A stretch of 64,000 nt of DNA from Clostridium drakei (GTDB lineage Bacteria > Bacillota > Clostridia > Clostridiales > Clostridiaceae): the NCBI RefSeq assembly GCF_000633595.2, contig NZ_JIBU02000027.1, forward strand, positions 124,001 through 188,000, written 5' to 3'. Positions 40,199 to 49,637 of the stretch are shown piece by piece. Every line of letters begins with the position of its first letter. The stretch's first letter is position 1. Both the position numbers and the translations under genes were made by a program. Below the pieces are notes generated by a model that saw only the letters and a program-made list of their open reading frames with translations, did no database searches and was not told the DNA's origin.

Positions 40199-41245
40199 TT
40201 AAAATATAGGAATATCAACACCGGAGATTATTTTAACATTATTTTCATATGCATATTCTGAATAAAGAATTGTATACTTGCTTCTATTAGTTATAAAATA
40301 ATCTACATTTTTAAATAGTGATCTTTCATTTTCTTTAGCGCTTATATAAGCATTAATACTGCATTTAAAGTTCTCGGATGTTGATAATTCATGTATAAAC
40401 TGATGGAGTGAATTAGTTAATTCAACATTGTTATTTGAAGATTCTTTATCAATATATAGAATTAATAGGCAATCTTCTTTTGATTTGAATTTTGTTACAA
40501 ATTCTTTTATTACTCTTTTCCAAATGCCATATGGATCTGTAAAATCCATGAAGAATAGATATGTGTTATCTAATCTTGATATTTGAATATCTTTAATTTT
40601 TTTATTGTTATCTACCGCTTCATCATAAAATTTATTGCAAAAAGCAGTAATATCCTGACTTTTAAAGAATTCATTATTTTCTTTGATTTTATCGTCACTC
40701 CAATTCCACCATTGAATAGTAAGAAGCTTATCTATTATTTCTTTGCTGAATCTATATTTTATTATCTTTGCAGGATTTCCTCCTACCAGTGCATATGGGG
40801 GTACATCTTTAACAACATGGGAGTTAGCAGCTACAACTGCTCCATTATGAATTATTACCCCTGGCATTATAGTTACATTATGTCCTAACCATACATCGTT
40901 TTGAATCAATATTTGTCCCTTTTCTTTATAATTACCTTCATAGTCAGGTTCGATATTTTCTTTAAATAACTCTGATACCCCTGTGGTTAAATTGAAATAA
41001 TTATGCCCCAACCCTACAGTAAAATTTGAACAATGTCCAATTGAAGAGAATTGACCTACATGTAAATTATGAACTGCATATCCTTCAGAAAAGGTAAAGT
41101 TTGCTCCAGTGGTAATTAGTCCGTCAGCAAGATAGGAATCCCTCCCAACACATATCAGTGGAAAACTATCTTTATTTTCAACGTTAAAGTAGAACATCTT
41201 AGTTTCTCTATTTGTCCAAGCAGGTACTGCCAATTTAACAATCAT
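40199..41245 (-). CDS. Hexapeptide-repeat acetyltransferase with extra C-terminal domain
   Basis: This ~348-residue protein starts at ATG 41245 behind AAGGAG. Residues ~25-205 form a CatB/Vat-like left-handed beta helix (LGHNVTIMPGVIIHNGAVVA, VGGNPAKIIKYRFS, then IQWWNWSDDKI). The GLGHNYFN segment holds a candidate catalytic His. Residues ~225-348 are an additional alpha/beta domain (DCLLILYIDKESSNNN and FKNVDYFITNRSKYTILYSE), resembling the C-terminal half of a GT-B glycosyltransferase. Fusions of this kind are seen in surface-sugar modification, so a sugar acceptor is more likely than an antibiotic. Confidence 0.75.
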   Translation of the reverse strand: MIVKLAVPAWTNRETKMFYFNVENKDSFPLICVGRDSYLADGLITTGANFTFSEGYAVHNLHVGQFSSIGHCSNFTVGLGHNYFNLTTGVSELFKENIEPDYEGNYKEKGQILIQNDVWLGHNVTIMPGVIIHNGAVVAANSHVVKDVPPYALVGGNPAKIIKYRFSKEIIDKLLTIQWWNWSDDKIKENNEFFKSQDITAFCNKFYDEAVDNNKKIKDIQISRLDNTYLFFMDFTDPYGIWKRVIKEFVTKFKSKEDCLLILYIDKESSNNNVELTNSLHQFIHELSTSENFKCSINAYISAKENERSLFKNVDYFITNRSKYTILYSEYAYENNVKIISGVDIPIF

Positions 41246-41336
41246 ACTCTTAATTCTCCTTAAAGTTAATTTTTGCATCTATAGTAATAATGTATGTTGT
41301 TAATTATGATAAAGTTCATCATATAATTACACGCCT

Positions 41337-41395
41337 ACTCAGGTAAGGGATGTTCTTTTCACGGGTAAACTCCACCTGAGTTTACGAATTACTTG
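41337..41395 (+). repeat. Dispersed structured intergenic element, short degenerate copy
   Basis: Arms CTACTCAGGT and ACCTGAGTTT flank a loop containing GGTAAACTCC, the best-conserved part of the family. It lies upstream of fruR. Compared with the copies at 6925 and 48388 the outer stem is lost. Confidence 0.6.
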
Positions 41396-41542
41396 ATTGC
41401 AGTATCAAATTCGATCATGCATATTTTATCAAATAATTGCTCTTTTGCGAAGGAAATTTCTTTTGATATGACCGAGTACAAGCGTTATCTATTAATATTG
41501 TTCATATTCGTTTATAATCAATTAAAAACATTCAAAATTTTA

Positions 41543-41610
41543 TTGACATTATGAATTAAATCGGTTAAAATTAAATAAATCAATCAAAAACGTTTACAAA
41601 ATGATTGATT
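41543..41610 (+). promoter_or_regulatory. fru operon promoter, FruR-type palindrome and nested cre-like site
   Basis: TTGACA (41543-41548) and TAAAAT (41566-41571) are 17 bases apart. Just downstream, AATCAATCA (41578-41586) and TGATTGATT (41602-41610) form a perfect nine-base inverted repeat, a likely FruR operator. Between the arms lies CAAAAACGTTTACA (41585-41598), matching the clostridial/Bacillus cre consensus at all but its first two positions. Repression by FruR and CcpA could therefore be coupled. Confidence 0.7.
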
Positions 41611-41653
41611 TTGAAAGATATATTAAAAATAATTGAATGAGAGTGATGATTAT

Positions 41654-42424
41654 ATGTTTGCAGAAGAACGCCAAAAAAAAATATCAGAATTGTTAAAAGA
41701 ACAAAGTAGTTTAAAAGTAAATGCATTAACAGAAATATTTAATGTTTCTGAATCTACTATAAGAAGAGATTTACAAGAGATGGATGAAAAGGGTCTTTTG
41801 ACTAGAACTCATGGAGGAGCAGTTAGCTTACAAAGTACTAGTTTTGAACCTTCTTTTAAAGAAAAAGAAATAGAAGGTCACGATGAAAAAGTTATTATAG
41901 GAAAAATTGCAGCTTCTATGATAAAAGATGGGGATACAATTTTACTGGATTCAGGAACTACAACTTTAGAAGTAGCAAAACACATAACTGCGCATGGAGT
42001 TACGGTTATAACGAATTCCATAGATATATCAGCTGTTCTGGCGAATAATGAAAATATAGACCTTATTGTTACTGGTGGAAGCTTGAGATTTACTACAAGA
42101 GCTATGGTTGGCTCTATAACTGAAAATGTATTAAAAAATTTTAGAGTTGACAAAGCCTTCATTGGAACTAATGGTATATCAATAGAAGAAGGTGTCACAA
42201 CTCCTAATTTTATAGAAGCTCAAACTAAAAAAGTTATGATGAATGTATCAAACAAAGTTATTGTTTTAGCTGATAGTTCTAAATTTAATAAAGTATGTTT
42301 TTCCGTTATAAGCCCTATAAGAGCTGTATCTTCCATTATAACAAGTGGAAATTTAAACAAAGAAACTTTAAAAAATTTTGAAGATGCTGGAGTTGAAATA
42401 ATTTGTACTGAACAGGAGGAATAA
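41654..42424 (+). CDS. fruR: DeoR-family fructose operon regulator
   Basis: This 256-residue regulator has an N-terminal DeoR HTH (NALTEIFNVSESTIRRDLQE) and a sugar-phosphate-binding domain with DSGTTTLEVAKHI and the late ALADSSKF-type motif (VLADSSKFNKV). I start at ATG 41654, matching family starts (MFAEERQKKI) and a GAGAGTGATG site. It is the first gene of the fructose operon, two bases before the kinase. It should release its operator when fructose-1-phosphate accumulates. Confidence 0.92.
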   Translation: MFAEERQKKISELLKEQSSLKVNALTEIFNVSESTIRRDLQEMDEKGLLTRTHGGAVSLQSTSFEPSFKEKEIEGHDEKVIIGKIAASMIKDGDTILLDSGTTTLEVAKHITAHGVTVITNSIDISAVLANNENIDLIVTGGSLRFTTRAMVGSITENVLKNFRVDKAFIGTNGISIEEGVTTPNFIEAQTKKVMMNVSNKVIVLADSSKFNKVCFSVISPIRAVSSIITSGNLNKETLKNFEDAGVEIICTEQEE

Positions 42425-42426
42425 AT

Positions 42427-43365
42427 GTGATAATAACAGTAACTTTGAATCCTGCTCTAGATAAAACTATTACATTAAATGGATTAAGTGTTGGAAATGT
42501 AAATAGAGCAATTAACACAAGACAAGACATTGGCGGAAAAGGTATAAATGTTTCGAAAGTTTTAAAAAACTTTCATGTAGATTCTTTATGCACAGGTTTT
42601 TTAGGTGGTAACCTTGAGAGTGTGTTTATCCAAGATTTAAAAAAAAGGGAATTAAGTAATGAATTTATCCATATTAAAAATGAAACAAGGACAAATATTA
42701 AAATAGTGGATAGTTTAAGTAATACAAATACAGATATAAATGAGCCAGGTCCAAATGTTAGTGAATATGAACTTGAAACATTTATAAATAAATTTAAATC
42801 CATATGTAATAAAGGAGATATTATAGTTTTATCAGGTGGAGTAAGTCCATCCTTGCCAGATGATATCTATCTACAATTAACAAAAATAGCAAAAGCAAAA
42901 GAAGCACTAGTGATTTTAGATGCAAGCGGAAATCTTTTGGAACAAGGTATAAAGGCTTGCCCTGATATTATTAAGCCTAATGATGATGAACTACAAAAAT
43001 TATTAAAATTAAATGATGACTCTGATGAAAGCATTATAAATGCAGCTAAACAATTAAGCAGCCAGGGAATATTAAAAATTATGATTTCACTTGGAGAAAA
43101 AGGCGGATTGTTCGTAACAAAAAATGGGGTATATAAATGCCATGGACTTAAGGTTCCAGTAAAAAGTACTGTAGGTGCTGGAGATTCAATGGTAGCAGCT
43201 ATAGTTTACAGCTTATTAAACAATTATAGTGATGAAGAAACTTTAAAATTTGCAACAGCCTGTGGTGCAGCTTCTGTAGCACTTGATGGCACTCAGGCTT
43301 GTACTTTAGAACAGGTAAAGGAATTATTAATAGATGTTAAATGTGAAATTAAGGAGGAATTTTAA
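42427..43365 (+). CDS. fruK: 1-phosphofructokinase
   Basis: This 312-residue PfkB-family kinase starts with GTG behind AGGAGG. It has TLNPALDKTI at the start, GGKGINVSKVLKNF (substrate loop) and the signature GAGDSMVAAIVYSLL with catalytic Asp near residue 257. It converts fructose-1-phosphate, made by the adjoining PTS, to fructose-1,6-bisphosphate. It abuts the IIA gene with no gap. Confidence 0.93.
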   Translation: MIITVTLNPALDKTITLNGLSVGNVNRAINTRQDIGGKGINVSKVLKNFHVDSLCTGFLGGNLESVFIQDLKKRELSNEFIHIKNETRTNIKIVDSLSNTNTDINEPGPNVSEYELETFINKFKSICNKGDIIVLSGGVSPSLPDDIYLQLTKIAKAKEALVILDASGNLLEQGIKACPDIIKPNDDELQKLLKLNDDSDESIINAAKQLSSQGILKIMISLGEKGGLFVTKNGVYKCHGLKVPVKSTVGAGDSMVAAIVYSLLNNYSDEETLKFATACGAASVALDGTQACTLEQVKELLIDVKCEIKEEF

Positions 43366-43809
43366 ATGGCAACAAAGGATATGTTTTCAAAAAATAGAAT
43401 GTGTTTTGATTTAAAAGCAACTAATAAAGGTGAAGTCATAAAGGAATTAATAGAAATTTTATATGAGGATGAAAAAATAACTGACAAGGAAAAATTTAGA
43501 CAAGCTGTTCTAAAAAGAGAAGAAGAATTCTCAACTGGTATAGGTATGGGAATTGCAATACCACATGGGAAAAGTGATACTGTAAAGGAAGCTTCCATAA
43601 CTTTTGGAAGAAGTAATAAGGGGATAGATTATGAATCTATGGATGATAAGCCAGCCTACCTATATTTTCTTATTTCTGTTCCAGAAGAATCAAGTGACAT
43701 TCACTTAAGAGCATTAAGCGAAATTTCCAGAAAGCTTATGCACACTGAAATAAGAGAAAAGTTATTTAAAGCTGAGAGTTTTGAAGAATTCATAAAAGTT
43801 TTTGAATAA
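43366..43809 (+). CDS. PTS fructose-type IIA component
   Basis: This 147-residue domain has the phosphorylatable His67 in GIAIPHGKS. Its ATG follows the fruK stop directly, with AAGGAGGAA as ribosome site. It accepts phosphate from HPr and passes it to the IIB Cys of the following protein. In many clostridia IIA, IIB and IIC are fused; here IIA is separate. Confidence 0.93.
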   Translation: MATKDMFSKNRMCFDLKATNKGEVIKELIEILYEDEKITDKEKFRQAVLKREEEFSTGIGMGIAIPHGKSDTVKEASITFGRSNKGIDYESMDDKPAYLYFLISVPEESSDIHLRALSEISRKLMHTEIREKLFKAESFEEFIKVFE

Positions 43810-43829
43810 ATAATAGAGGAGGAAAAATT

Positions 43830-45230
43830 ATGAAGTTAGTAGCAGTAACATCTTGTCCAACTGGTATAGCTCATACTTATATGGCAGCGGAAGCTCTTCA
43901 AATGGCAGCAAAGGAAATGGGACATGAAATAAAGGTTGAAACTCAAGGTTCTGTAGGTGCTGAAAATGTAATTACAGGGCAGGAGTTAAAAGAAGCAGAT
44001 GCAGTTATAATTGCAGCAGATACGAATGTTGATATGTCAAGATTTGAAGGCAAAGCAATGGTAAAAGTTTCAGTTAAAGATGCAATTAAAGATGCAAAAG
44101 GTCTTATAAATAGTGCTTTGGCTGCTAAACCAGCAGAAAGAAAAGCTGATACAAAAATGCCAGTAGTTGAAAAGAAAGAGAAAACAGGTGTGTACAAGCA
44201 CTTAATGACAGGTGTATCCTTCATGATACCATTTGTTGCAGCTGGTGGTCTTTTAATAGCTTTAGGTTTTGCTCTTGGTGGAATTTATGTTTTTGACTGT
44301 CCAGGAACTCTTGCAGAAGCGTTATTTAACACAGGTAAGGGAGTATTTGCTCTTATGCTTCCAGTTCTATCAGGATATATTGCTTATTCAATAGCTGATA
44401 GACCAGGTATTGCAGCTGGTTTTGTAGGTGGTTCTCTTGCAAGTGGAGCAATTTATAGTGGACAATTCTTAGCTAATCCGCCAGCAGCTGGCAGCAGTGG
44501 ATTTTTAGGTGCTTTAATCACAGGTTTCTTAGCAGGTTATATAGTTTTAGGCTTAAAGAAGATTATTAAACTTCCAAAAACATTAGAAGGTTTAATGCCA
44601 GTTTTAATATTACCATTATTTTCAGTAGCACTAATTGGTTTAATATACTTATTTATTTTAGGCGGTCCTCTTATAGCTATAAATACGGCTTTACTAGCTT
44701 GGTTAAAAGGCTTGGCAGGTGCAAATGCAGCAGTTCTTGGTTTAATTCTTGGATGTATGATGGCATTTGACATGGGTGGTCCAGTTAATAAAGCAGCTTA
44801 TGTTTTTGGTACAGGTACAATAGTAGCAGGTGGTTCTCCAATAATGGCAGCAGTTATGGTAGCTGGAATGACTCCTCCACTTGGAATAGCTTTAGCTTCA
44901 ACAGTACTAGCTAAAAAGAAATTTACAGATGCAGAAAGAGAAGCAGGAAAAGCAGCTTGGGCACTTGGATTATCCTTTATAACAGAAGGTGCTATACCAT
45001 TTGCAGCAGCAGATCCATTAAGAGTAATACCTGCAAACATGGCAGGCTCTGCAGTTGCAGGTGCAATATCAATGATACTGGGTTGTAAACTTGCAGTTCC
45101 TCATGGTGGAGCATGGGTTTTAGCAATTCCAAATGTTGTAACAAATCTTGGTGGATACTTAATTGCTTTAATAGCAGGTACTGTGGTAACAGCTGTGATA
45201 CTTTCAGTAATTAAGAAAAACATTGAATAG
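43830..45230 (+). CDS. fruA: PTS fructose-specific IIBC component
   Basis: In this 466-residue protein, residues 1-~105 form the IIB domain with phospho-Cys9 (SCPTGIAHTYMAAEAL). After a charged linker the IIC permease (about 130-466) has around eight to ten membrane helices, including GVSFMIPFVAAGGLLIALGF and GGPVNKAAYVF. It imports and phosphorylates fructose at C1. It is the last gene of the fru operon and is followed by a terminator. Confidence 0.93.
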   Translation: MKLVAVTSCPTGIAHTYMAAEALQMAAKEMGHEIKVETQGSVGAENVITGQELKEADAVIIAADTNVDMSRFEGKAMVKVSVKDAIKDAKGLINSALAAKPAERKADTKMPVVEKKEKTGVYKHLMTGVSFMIPFVAAGGLLIALGFALGGIYVFDCPGTLAEALFNTGKGVFALMLPVLSGYIAYSIADRPGIAAGFVGGSLASGAIYSGQFLANPPAAGSSGFLGALITGFLAGYIVLGLKKIIKLPKTLEGLMPVLILPLFSVALIGLIYLFILGGPLIAINTALLAWLKGLAGANAAVLGLILGCMMAFDMGGPVNKAAYVFGTGTIVAGGSPIMAAVMVAGMTPPLGIALASTVLAKKKFTDAEREAGKAAWALGLSFITEGAIPFAAADPLRVIPANMAGSAVAGAISMILGCKLAVPHGGAWVLAIPNVVTNLGGYLIALIAGTVVTAVILSVIKKNIE

Positions 45231-45252
45231 ATATAAATATTAGTTTTAAGAG

Positions 45253-45280
45253 CTGCCTTACAATAGAAAGTAAGGCAGCT
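45253..45280 (+). terminator. Terminator of the fru operon
   Basis: GCTGCCTTAC, an eight-base loop and GTAAGGCAGC, then TATATTTACTT. The T-run is interrupted. Confidence 0.7.
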
Positions 45281-45318
45281 ATATTTACTTATTGTGAGTT
45301 TAAATTGACTTAGCTTGG

Positions 45319-46449
45319 TTATAATATAAGTTTTTTCACATGTACATCCTTTGTTTCTGCTAAATTTATAAACTCAGATCCAACAGAAATTAACGGACAT
45401 GTTAAATTGTTATAGTCAATTTTTAAAATTGTGCCTACCTTTTTGGTATTCAATAAAACTTTCTCACCAACATAAAAACTGCTAATATTTTCAATGAATA
45501 CTTTACAAAAGTTGTAATCCAATTTTCCTAAACTTTCACTTTTTATTGTTTCAAGAGCTTCAAAAGGAGATCTTCTTTTTTTATATATTCTGTTGGAGTT
45601 TATGGCTTCAAATATATCTGCAATTGCAATAATTTTGGCAAAATTATGTATTCTTTCTTCCTTGAGTTTTAGTGGATAACCTGAACCATCCAATCTTTCA
45701 TGATGCATTAGTATCCCCTGAAGAACATCTTCAGGAACAGAAGGTATTTTTTTCATAAATTCATATCCAAGTATTGGATGCAGCATTATGTGTTTGAATT
45801 CTGATGGAGATAATTTTGTACTTTTATTTAAGGTTGAGCAATCCAATTTGGTTTTTCCAAAATCATGTAATAAAGCTGAATAAGTTAGTAATTCTAGTTC
45901 TGATCCACTTAATCCTAACCACTTACCAAGCATAAAAGATAGTATGGACACATTAACAGAATGCCTGTATAAATAATCTCCTCCACTGCCATAAAGAACT
46001 ATATTTTTCACAACTGGTGCTGGATAATGAAGATCCATCTGTATATCCATTGAAAGTTTCTTTATTTCCTTTATAATGTCATCAGCTTTATAATTTATAT
46101 TTGTAAATAATTCTCCAAGCACTCTTGTATATGCTTGAAAATACATTTCAACTCCTAAAACATTTTGATTTGATCGTATATTGACATTTTTAGATTTATT
46201 ATGTACAGGAAGCATAATATCAATGTTTTTATATCTTTCTGGATTAAATATTTTTACATCGTCTTTTATAGAAAAATCCTCCAATAATTTCTTTAATTTT
46301 TCTATAAGCCTATCCGTAAGCTTTACATCTGAAGCTATGAAAACCTTATCATTCAATTTAATCTCTTCTGCAACCACCATGCCAGGCTCTAATTTATCTA
46401 TAGGTACAGCTATTTTACCAGGTATTTTATCCAAATCCAATTTTCTCAT
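45319..46449 (-). CDS. HD-GYP domain protein, probable cyclic-di-GMP phosphodiesterase
   Basis: This is a 376-residue protein. Residues 1-~130 form an N-terminal region seen in clostridial HD-GYP proteins (KIAVPIDKLEPGMVVAEEI). The HD-GYP domain has HD at 195-196 (LLHDFGK) and the diagnostic HHERLDGSGYP at 249-259. All metal ligands appear present, so hydrolysis of cyclic di-GMP is likely. No receiver or membrane segment is attached. It starts behind AAGGAG and is transcribed alone. Confidence 0.88.
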   Translation of the reverse strand: MRKLDLDKIPGKIAVPIDKLEPGMVVAEEIKLNDKVFIASDVKLTDRLIEKLKKLLEDFSIKDDVKIFNPERYKNIDIMLPVHNKSKNVNIRSNQNVLGVEMYFQAYTRVLGELFTNINYKADDIIKEIKKLSMDIQMDLHYPAPVVKNIVLYGSGGDYLYRHSVNVSILSFMLGKWLGLSGSELELLTYSALLHDFGKTKLDCSTLNKSTKLSPSEFKHIMLHPILGYEFMKKIPSVPEDVLQGILMHHERLDGSGYPLKLKEERIHNFAKIIAIADIFEAINSNRIYKKRRSPFEALETIKSESLGKLDYNFCKVFIENISSFYVGEKVLLNTKKVGTILKIDYNNLTCPLISVGSEFINLAETKDVHVKKLIL

Positions 46450-46602
46450 CTCCTTCTATACATTACAATATATTAAAATGTTATTCTTATAAGTAAATTG
46501 ATTACTAAAATGTATAGTATAAAAATTATTATTATACTAACTTTCGTCATTTTTGCTAATATACTGAAGGACATTGTTATAATTTTTTATAAAAAATATG
46601 AT

Positions 46603-48159
46603 TTAAAATTTAACATATCCCAAGAAGCTTAAAATACGAAAAGAAAGATTAATATGAAATATAACATTACTGTCTTTTAAGTTAATTTGTAGAGTATCCT
46701 GGATCTTTTGAAGACGGTATTTTATGGTATTATAGTGTACATTCATAATAGCTGATGTTTTTTGTATATCATAATTATTTTGAATATAAGTATAAAGGCT
46801 GAGGGCATAGAAGGTTCCGTTTTCCTTATCATCATCAATCAATTTCAAAATAGAAGGATCACAGAATTCTTCTATTTTTTCTTTAAAAGAGCAGGCTTCA
46901 AACAAATGATAGATAGCATAGTCATTATAAAAATAAAGACTTTCCTTTCTATTTAGCTTGTACCCTAGTTTAGCAGCCTTAATTGACTGCATATGAAATT
47001 TAGGAATTTCGACTATATTGTGAAAACATCGGCTGACCCCGACAATAAGTTGATTATCTGATAACAATTGCATAAAAGAATTATGTAAATCGCTATCGAT
47101 TATTGGTTCATTGGTATTTTTTTTATTAACTAGTGTAACTATATGATCATCATATAAAACTGTATGGTAATGATTAAAAATGCTGTTAATTAATCCTTTC
47201 ATGTGGTACAGTTTAATTGTTAAATCGGGAACATGACTTTTTATATAAAAATTTAAAATGTAATAATTAGTATATAAGTGACACTTAAATTGAATATCTA
47301 TTTCTTCAATGGAAATTTGTGAAATCATATCTCCTTTTAGTAGACTTATCATTAACGTTTCAATAGGAGATTCCGGTATAAAAAAACTGTATTTGCTTTT
47401 TTCTACTGCTAGTGCTAGAGTGTTACAAATTGTAGGAAGGAGCATTATATCATTCTTAGTGATTTTTTTGTTATATTCTAATATTTTAAGATAAGCAATT
47501 ACAGTGTTATTTAAACGTATTCTTGAAATAATTTGTTTGTGTTTTAAAGTGCTGGTATTCCACATAATGTCTGAAGTTATGGTGTTTTGTACTGTCAAGT
47601 TTAAATTTCGTTGATTTATGTATTTTAAAGGTATATGTCCAGTTGTAATATAATCTTTCCATACAGGCTCATCTATACTATCGTCAAAACCTGAATAATT
47701 TATCAAATATAAAAATGAATCTGCTAGAAGCAGTGGATTTCCAAGAAGTTCTTCACAAATGTCTAGAATTTGTTTCACATTTTTCCCATTGTTTAAAGCA
47801 TGAAACAGTTTTTGAGTACAATTTGTTTCATATTCGCTGTGGAAAAATAAATCTTGAAGTTCATTAAAGATTTTTGTCTTGCTTATACTTTGATTAATTG
47901 AAATATAATTTACCATTGGATTATTCTTCAAATACTTAGGTACATGTGAATTAGTAAAAAATAAAAAATTTACAATTTTATTAAAAGAAATATTTGGAGA
48001 TATTTTCGAAATGTTTACTAAATATATATCTTTTGAATTTAATGATAAAATACTGTTGTTAAGAAACTTACAACATCTTACATAGGAATCACGTTTAATT
48101 CTAAAATCAGCGTTATACCTTACCAAATCATTAGCAATTTCACTCATTAGAACTGACAT
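46603..48159 (-). CDS. PucR/CdaR-family regulator divergent from a UroD-family gene
   Basis: In this 518-residue regulator the last ~60 residues form the PucR HTH (LYTYIQNNYDIQKTSAIMNV, HYNTIKYRLQKIQDTL). The middle (about 270-430) resembles the degenerate GGDEF-like domain of CdaR proteins, and the N-terminal ~250 residues are a ligand-sensing part. It is transcribed divergently from the UroD-family gene and its MFS transporter, so it very likely activates them in response to a small molecule. The 330-base spacer contains one copy of the dispersed structured element. Confidence 0.88.
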   Translation of the reverse strand: MSVLMSEIANDLVRYNADFRIKRDSYVRCCKFLNNSILSLNSKDIYLVNISKISPNISFNKIVNFLFFTNSHVPKYLKNNPMVNYISINQSISKTKIFNELQDLFFHSEYETNCTQKLFHALNNGKNVKQILDICEELLGNPLLLADSFLYLINYSGFDDSIDEPVWKDYITTGHIPLKYINQRNLNLTVQNTITSDIMWNTSTLKHKQIISRIRLNNTVIAYLKILEYNKKITKNDIMLLPTICNTLALAVEKSKYSFFIPESPIETLMISLLKGDMISQISIEEIDIQFKCHLYTNYYILNFYIKSHVPDLTIKLYHMKGLINSIFNHYHTVLYDDHIVTLVNKKNTNEPIIDSDLHNSFMQLLSDNQLIVGVSRCFHNIVEIPKFHMQSIKAAKLGYKLNRKESLYFYNDYAIYHLFEACSFKEKIEEFCDPSILKLIDDDKENGTFYALSLYTYIQNNYDIQKTSAIMNVHYNTIKYRLQKIQDTLQINLKDSNVIFHINLSFRILSFLGYVKF

Positions 48160-48387
48160 AATTTATCCCTCTCATTGTAAAGAATTCAATTTAATTATAA
48201 TTCATTGATATGTTTCTAGCAACAGATTGATTGTGAAATTTTGCAAAAACTTGTTAATGTTTTCTAAAAATGTAACATTGAACAAATGTTTAAACTTTGA
48301 TAGCATTAATACTGAAGAAAAATAAAATACCATAGACTTTTTATCAAAGGAGTTTATGAAAAGGTATAGGGTATCTTAAAATTTTAT

Positions 48388-48466
48388 AATCAAGTAATTC
48401 TAAGACTTAGATGTGGAAAGGTATTCATCACAGTAAATTCCACCTGAGTCTAAGAATCACTTGATT
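48388..48466 (+). repeat. Dispersed structured intergenic element, long-stem copy
   Basis: Left arm AATCAAGTAATTCTAAGACT continues to TTAGATG; the right arm CCTGAGTCTAAGAATCACTT ends GATT. Together they make a stem of about 27 base pairs with few mismatches around a loop containing CACAGTAAATTCC. The element ends only 23 bases before the UroD-family start codon, so it must form part of that gene's 5' leader. Confidence 0.75.
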
Positions 48467-48488
48467 AATTTATAAGGGGGTTATTATC

Positions 48489-49598
48489 ATGAAAAGTAAT
48501 GAGAAATTGTATAATGAGCATCTGGAAAGAATTAAAAAGAATATTGCAATGCAAAAAACGGACAGGACTCCTATTATGCTTCATGCAGGGGCATTTTTAC
48601 TAAGGTATGCTGGGGGAAAGCTATGTGAATTTGTAACAGATAATGAGGCGGCAGAAGATAAAGTAGTGCATTCATTAAAATCTATAGGTGATATAGATTG
48701 TGTAATTACTCCAGTTCGATTACCAACAACAAGTGGGTTGGGTTATCTTTCAGCTGCAAGAGTGCCTGGGCGTGAACTTAAAGATGATGTACAGTGGCAG
48801 ATAGATGAAATTGGTAAGATGACTGAAGAAGATTATGACACCATCATTGATAAAGGCTGGAATTACTTTTATAAAGACTTTTGTGAAAAAAATCTGAAAA
48901 GTGCATATGATGATATGAAATATTATGGAACTATTGCTGATAAAATTGCAAAAAAATATACAGAGGCAGGTTGTGTTATGCTGACAACTGCAGCGACAGG
49001 AGGACCATTTACTGTATTTAGTGGAGCGCGTACTATACCTAAATTGATGAGGGATATGCATAGAATGCCTGACAAGGTTAAAGCGGCATTTGATGTATTT
49101 ATGGTGGATAAGTTAAATGATTTAAGAAAACAAATACGTGAGAAAAAACCACTTGCTGTATTTTTAGGTGGAGGCCGTGGAGCAGGAGACTTTTTATCTA
49201 TGAAAGATTTTGATTGCTATATGTGGAAGTACATGAAGCAGAATATAGATGTAATTCTTGAGGAAGGATCAAACATTTATTTTCATATGGATTTGGATTG
49301 GAGTCGTTTCTTGGATTACTTCCTTTGTGTTCCTAAGGGAAGAGCAATTTTCCATCCTGACAGTTCAACTGATATATTTAAAGCTAAGGAAGTCCTTGGT
49401 GGGCGTATGGCTTTTATGGGAGATGTTTCACCATCGCTTCTATCATTGGGAACACCAGAAGAAGTATACGATTACAGTAAAAAACTTGTAGATGAATTCT
49501 CACCACAGGGATTCTTTATGGCTGCAGGCTGTTGTGTTCCTCCTAATTCAAAACCTGAAAATGTTAAAGCCATGATTGCAGCTGCAATGGGCAAATAA
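48489..49598 (+). CDS. Uroporphyrinogen-decarboxylase-family protein (methyltransferase-like)
   Basis: This 369-residue TIM-barrel protein starts behind AAGGGGG. The C-terminus GFFMAAGCCVPPNSKPENVK has the pattern of UroD-like methyltransferases, where late Cys residues bind zinc. No heme genes are near. Such proteins transfer methyl groups from methoxylated or quaternary-amine compounds to corrinoid or thiol acceptors, but the corrinoid partner is missing here. With PucR on one side and an MFS transporter on the other, uptake and metabolism of one specific compound is the likely function. Confidence 0.8.
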   Translation: MKSNEKLYNEHLERIKKNIAMQKTDRTPIMLHAGAFLLRYAGGKLCEFVTDNEAAEDKVVHSLKSIGDIDCVITPVRLPTTSGLGYLSAARVPGRELKDDVQWQIDEIGKMTEEDYDTIIDKGWNYFYKDFCEKNLKSAYDDMKYYGTIADKIAKKYTEAGCVMLTTAATGGPFTVFSGARTIPKLMRDMHRMPDKVKAAFDVFMVDKLNDLRKQIREKKPLAVFLGGGRGAGDFLSMKDFDCYMWKYMKQNIDVILEEGSNIYFHMDLDWSRFLDYFLCVPKGRAIFHPDSSTDIFKAKEVLGGRMAFMGDVSPSLLSLGTPEEVYDYSKKLVDEFSPQGFFMAAGCCVPPNSKPENVKAMIAAAMGK

Positions 49599-49637
49599 TA
49601 ATGAAAGGGAATCTATATAAAAGGAGATGAAGAGAAT

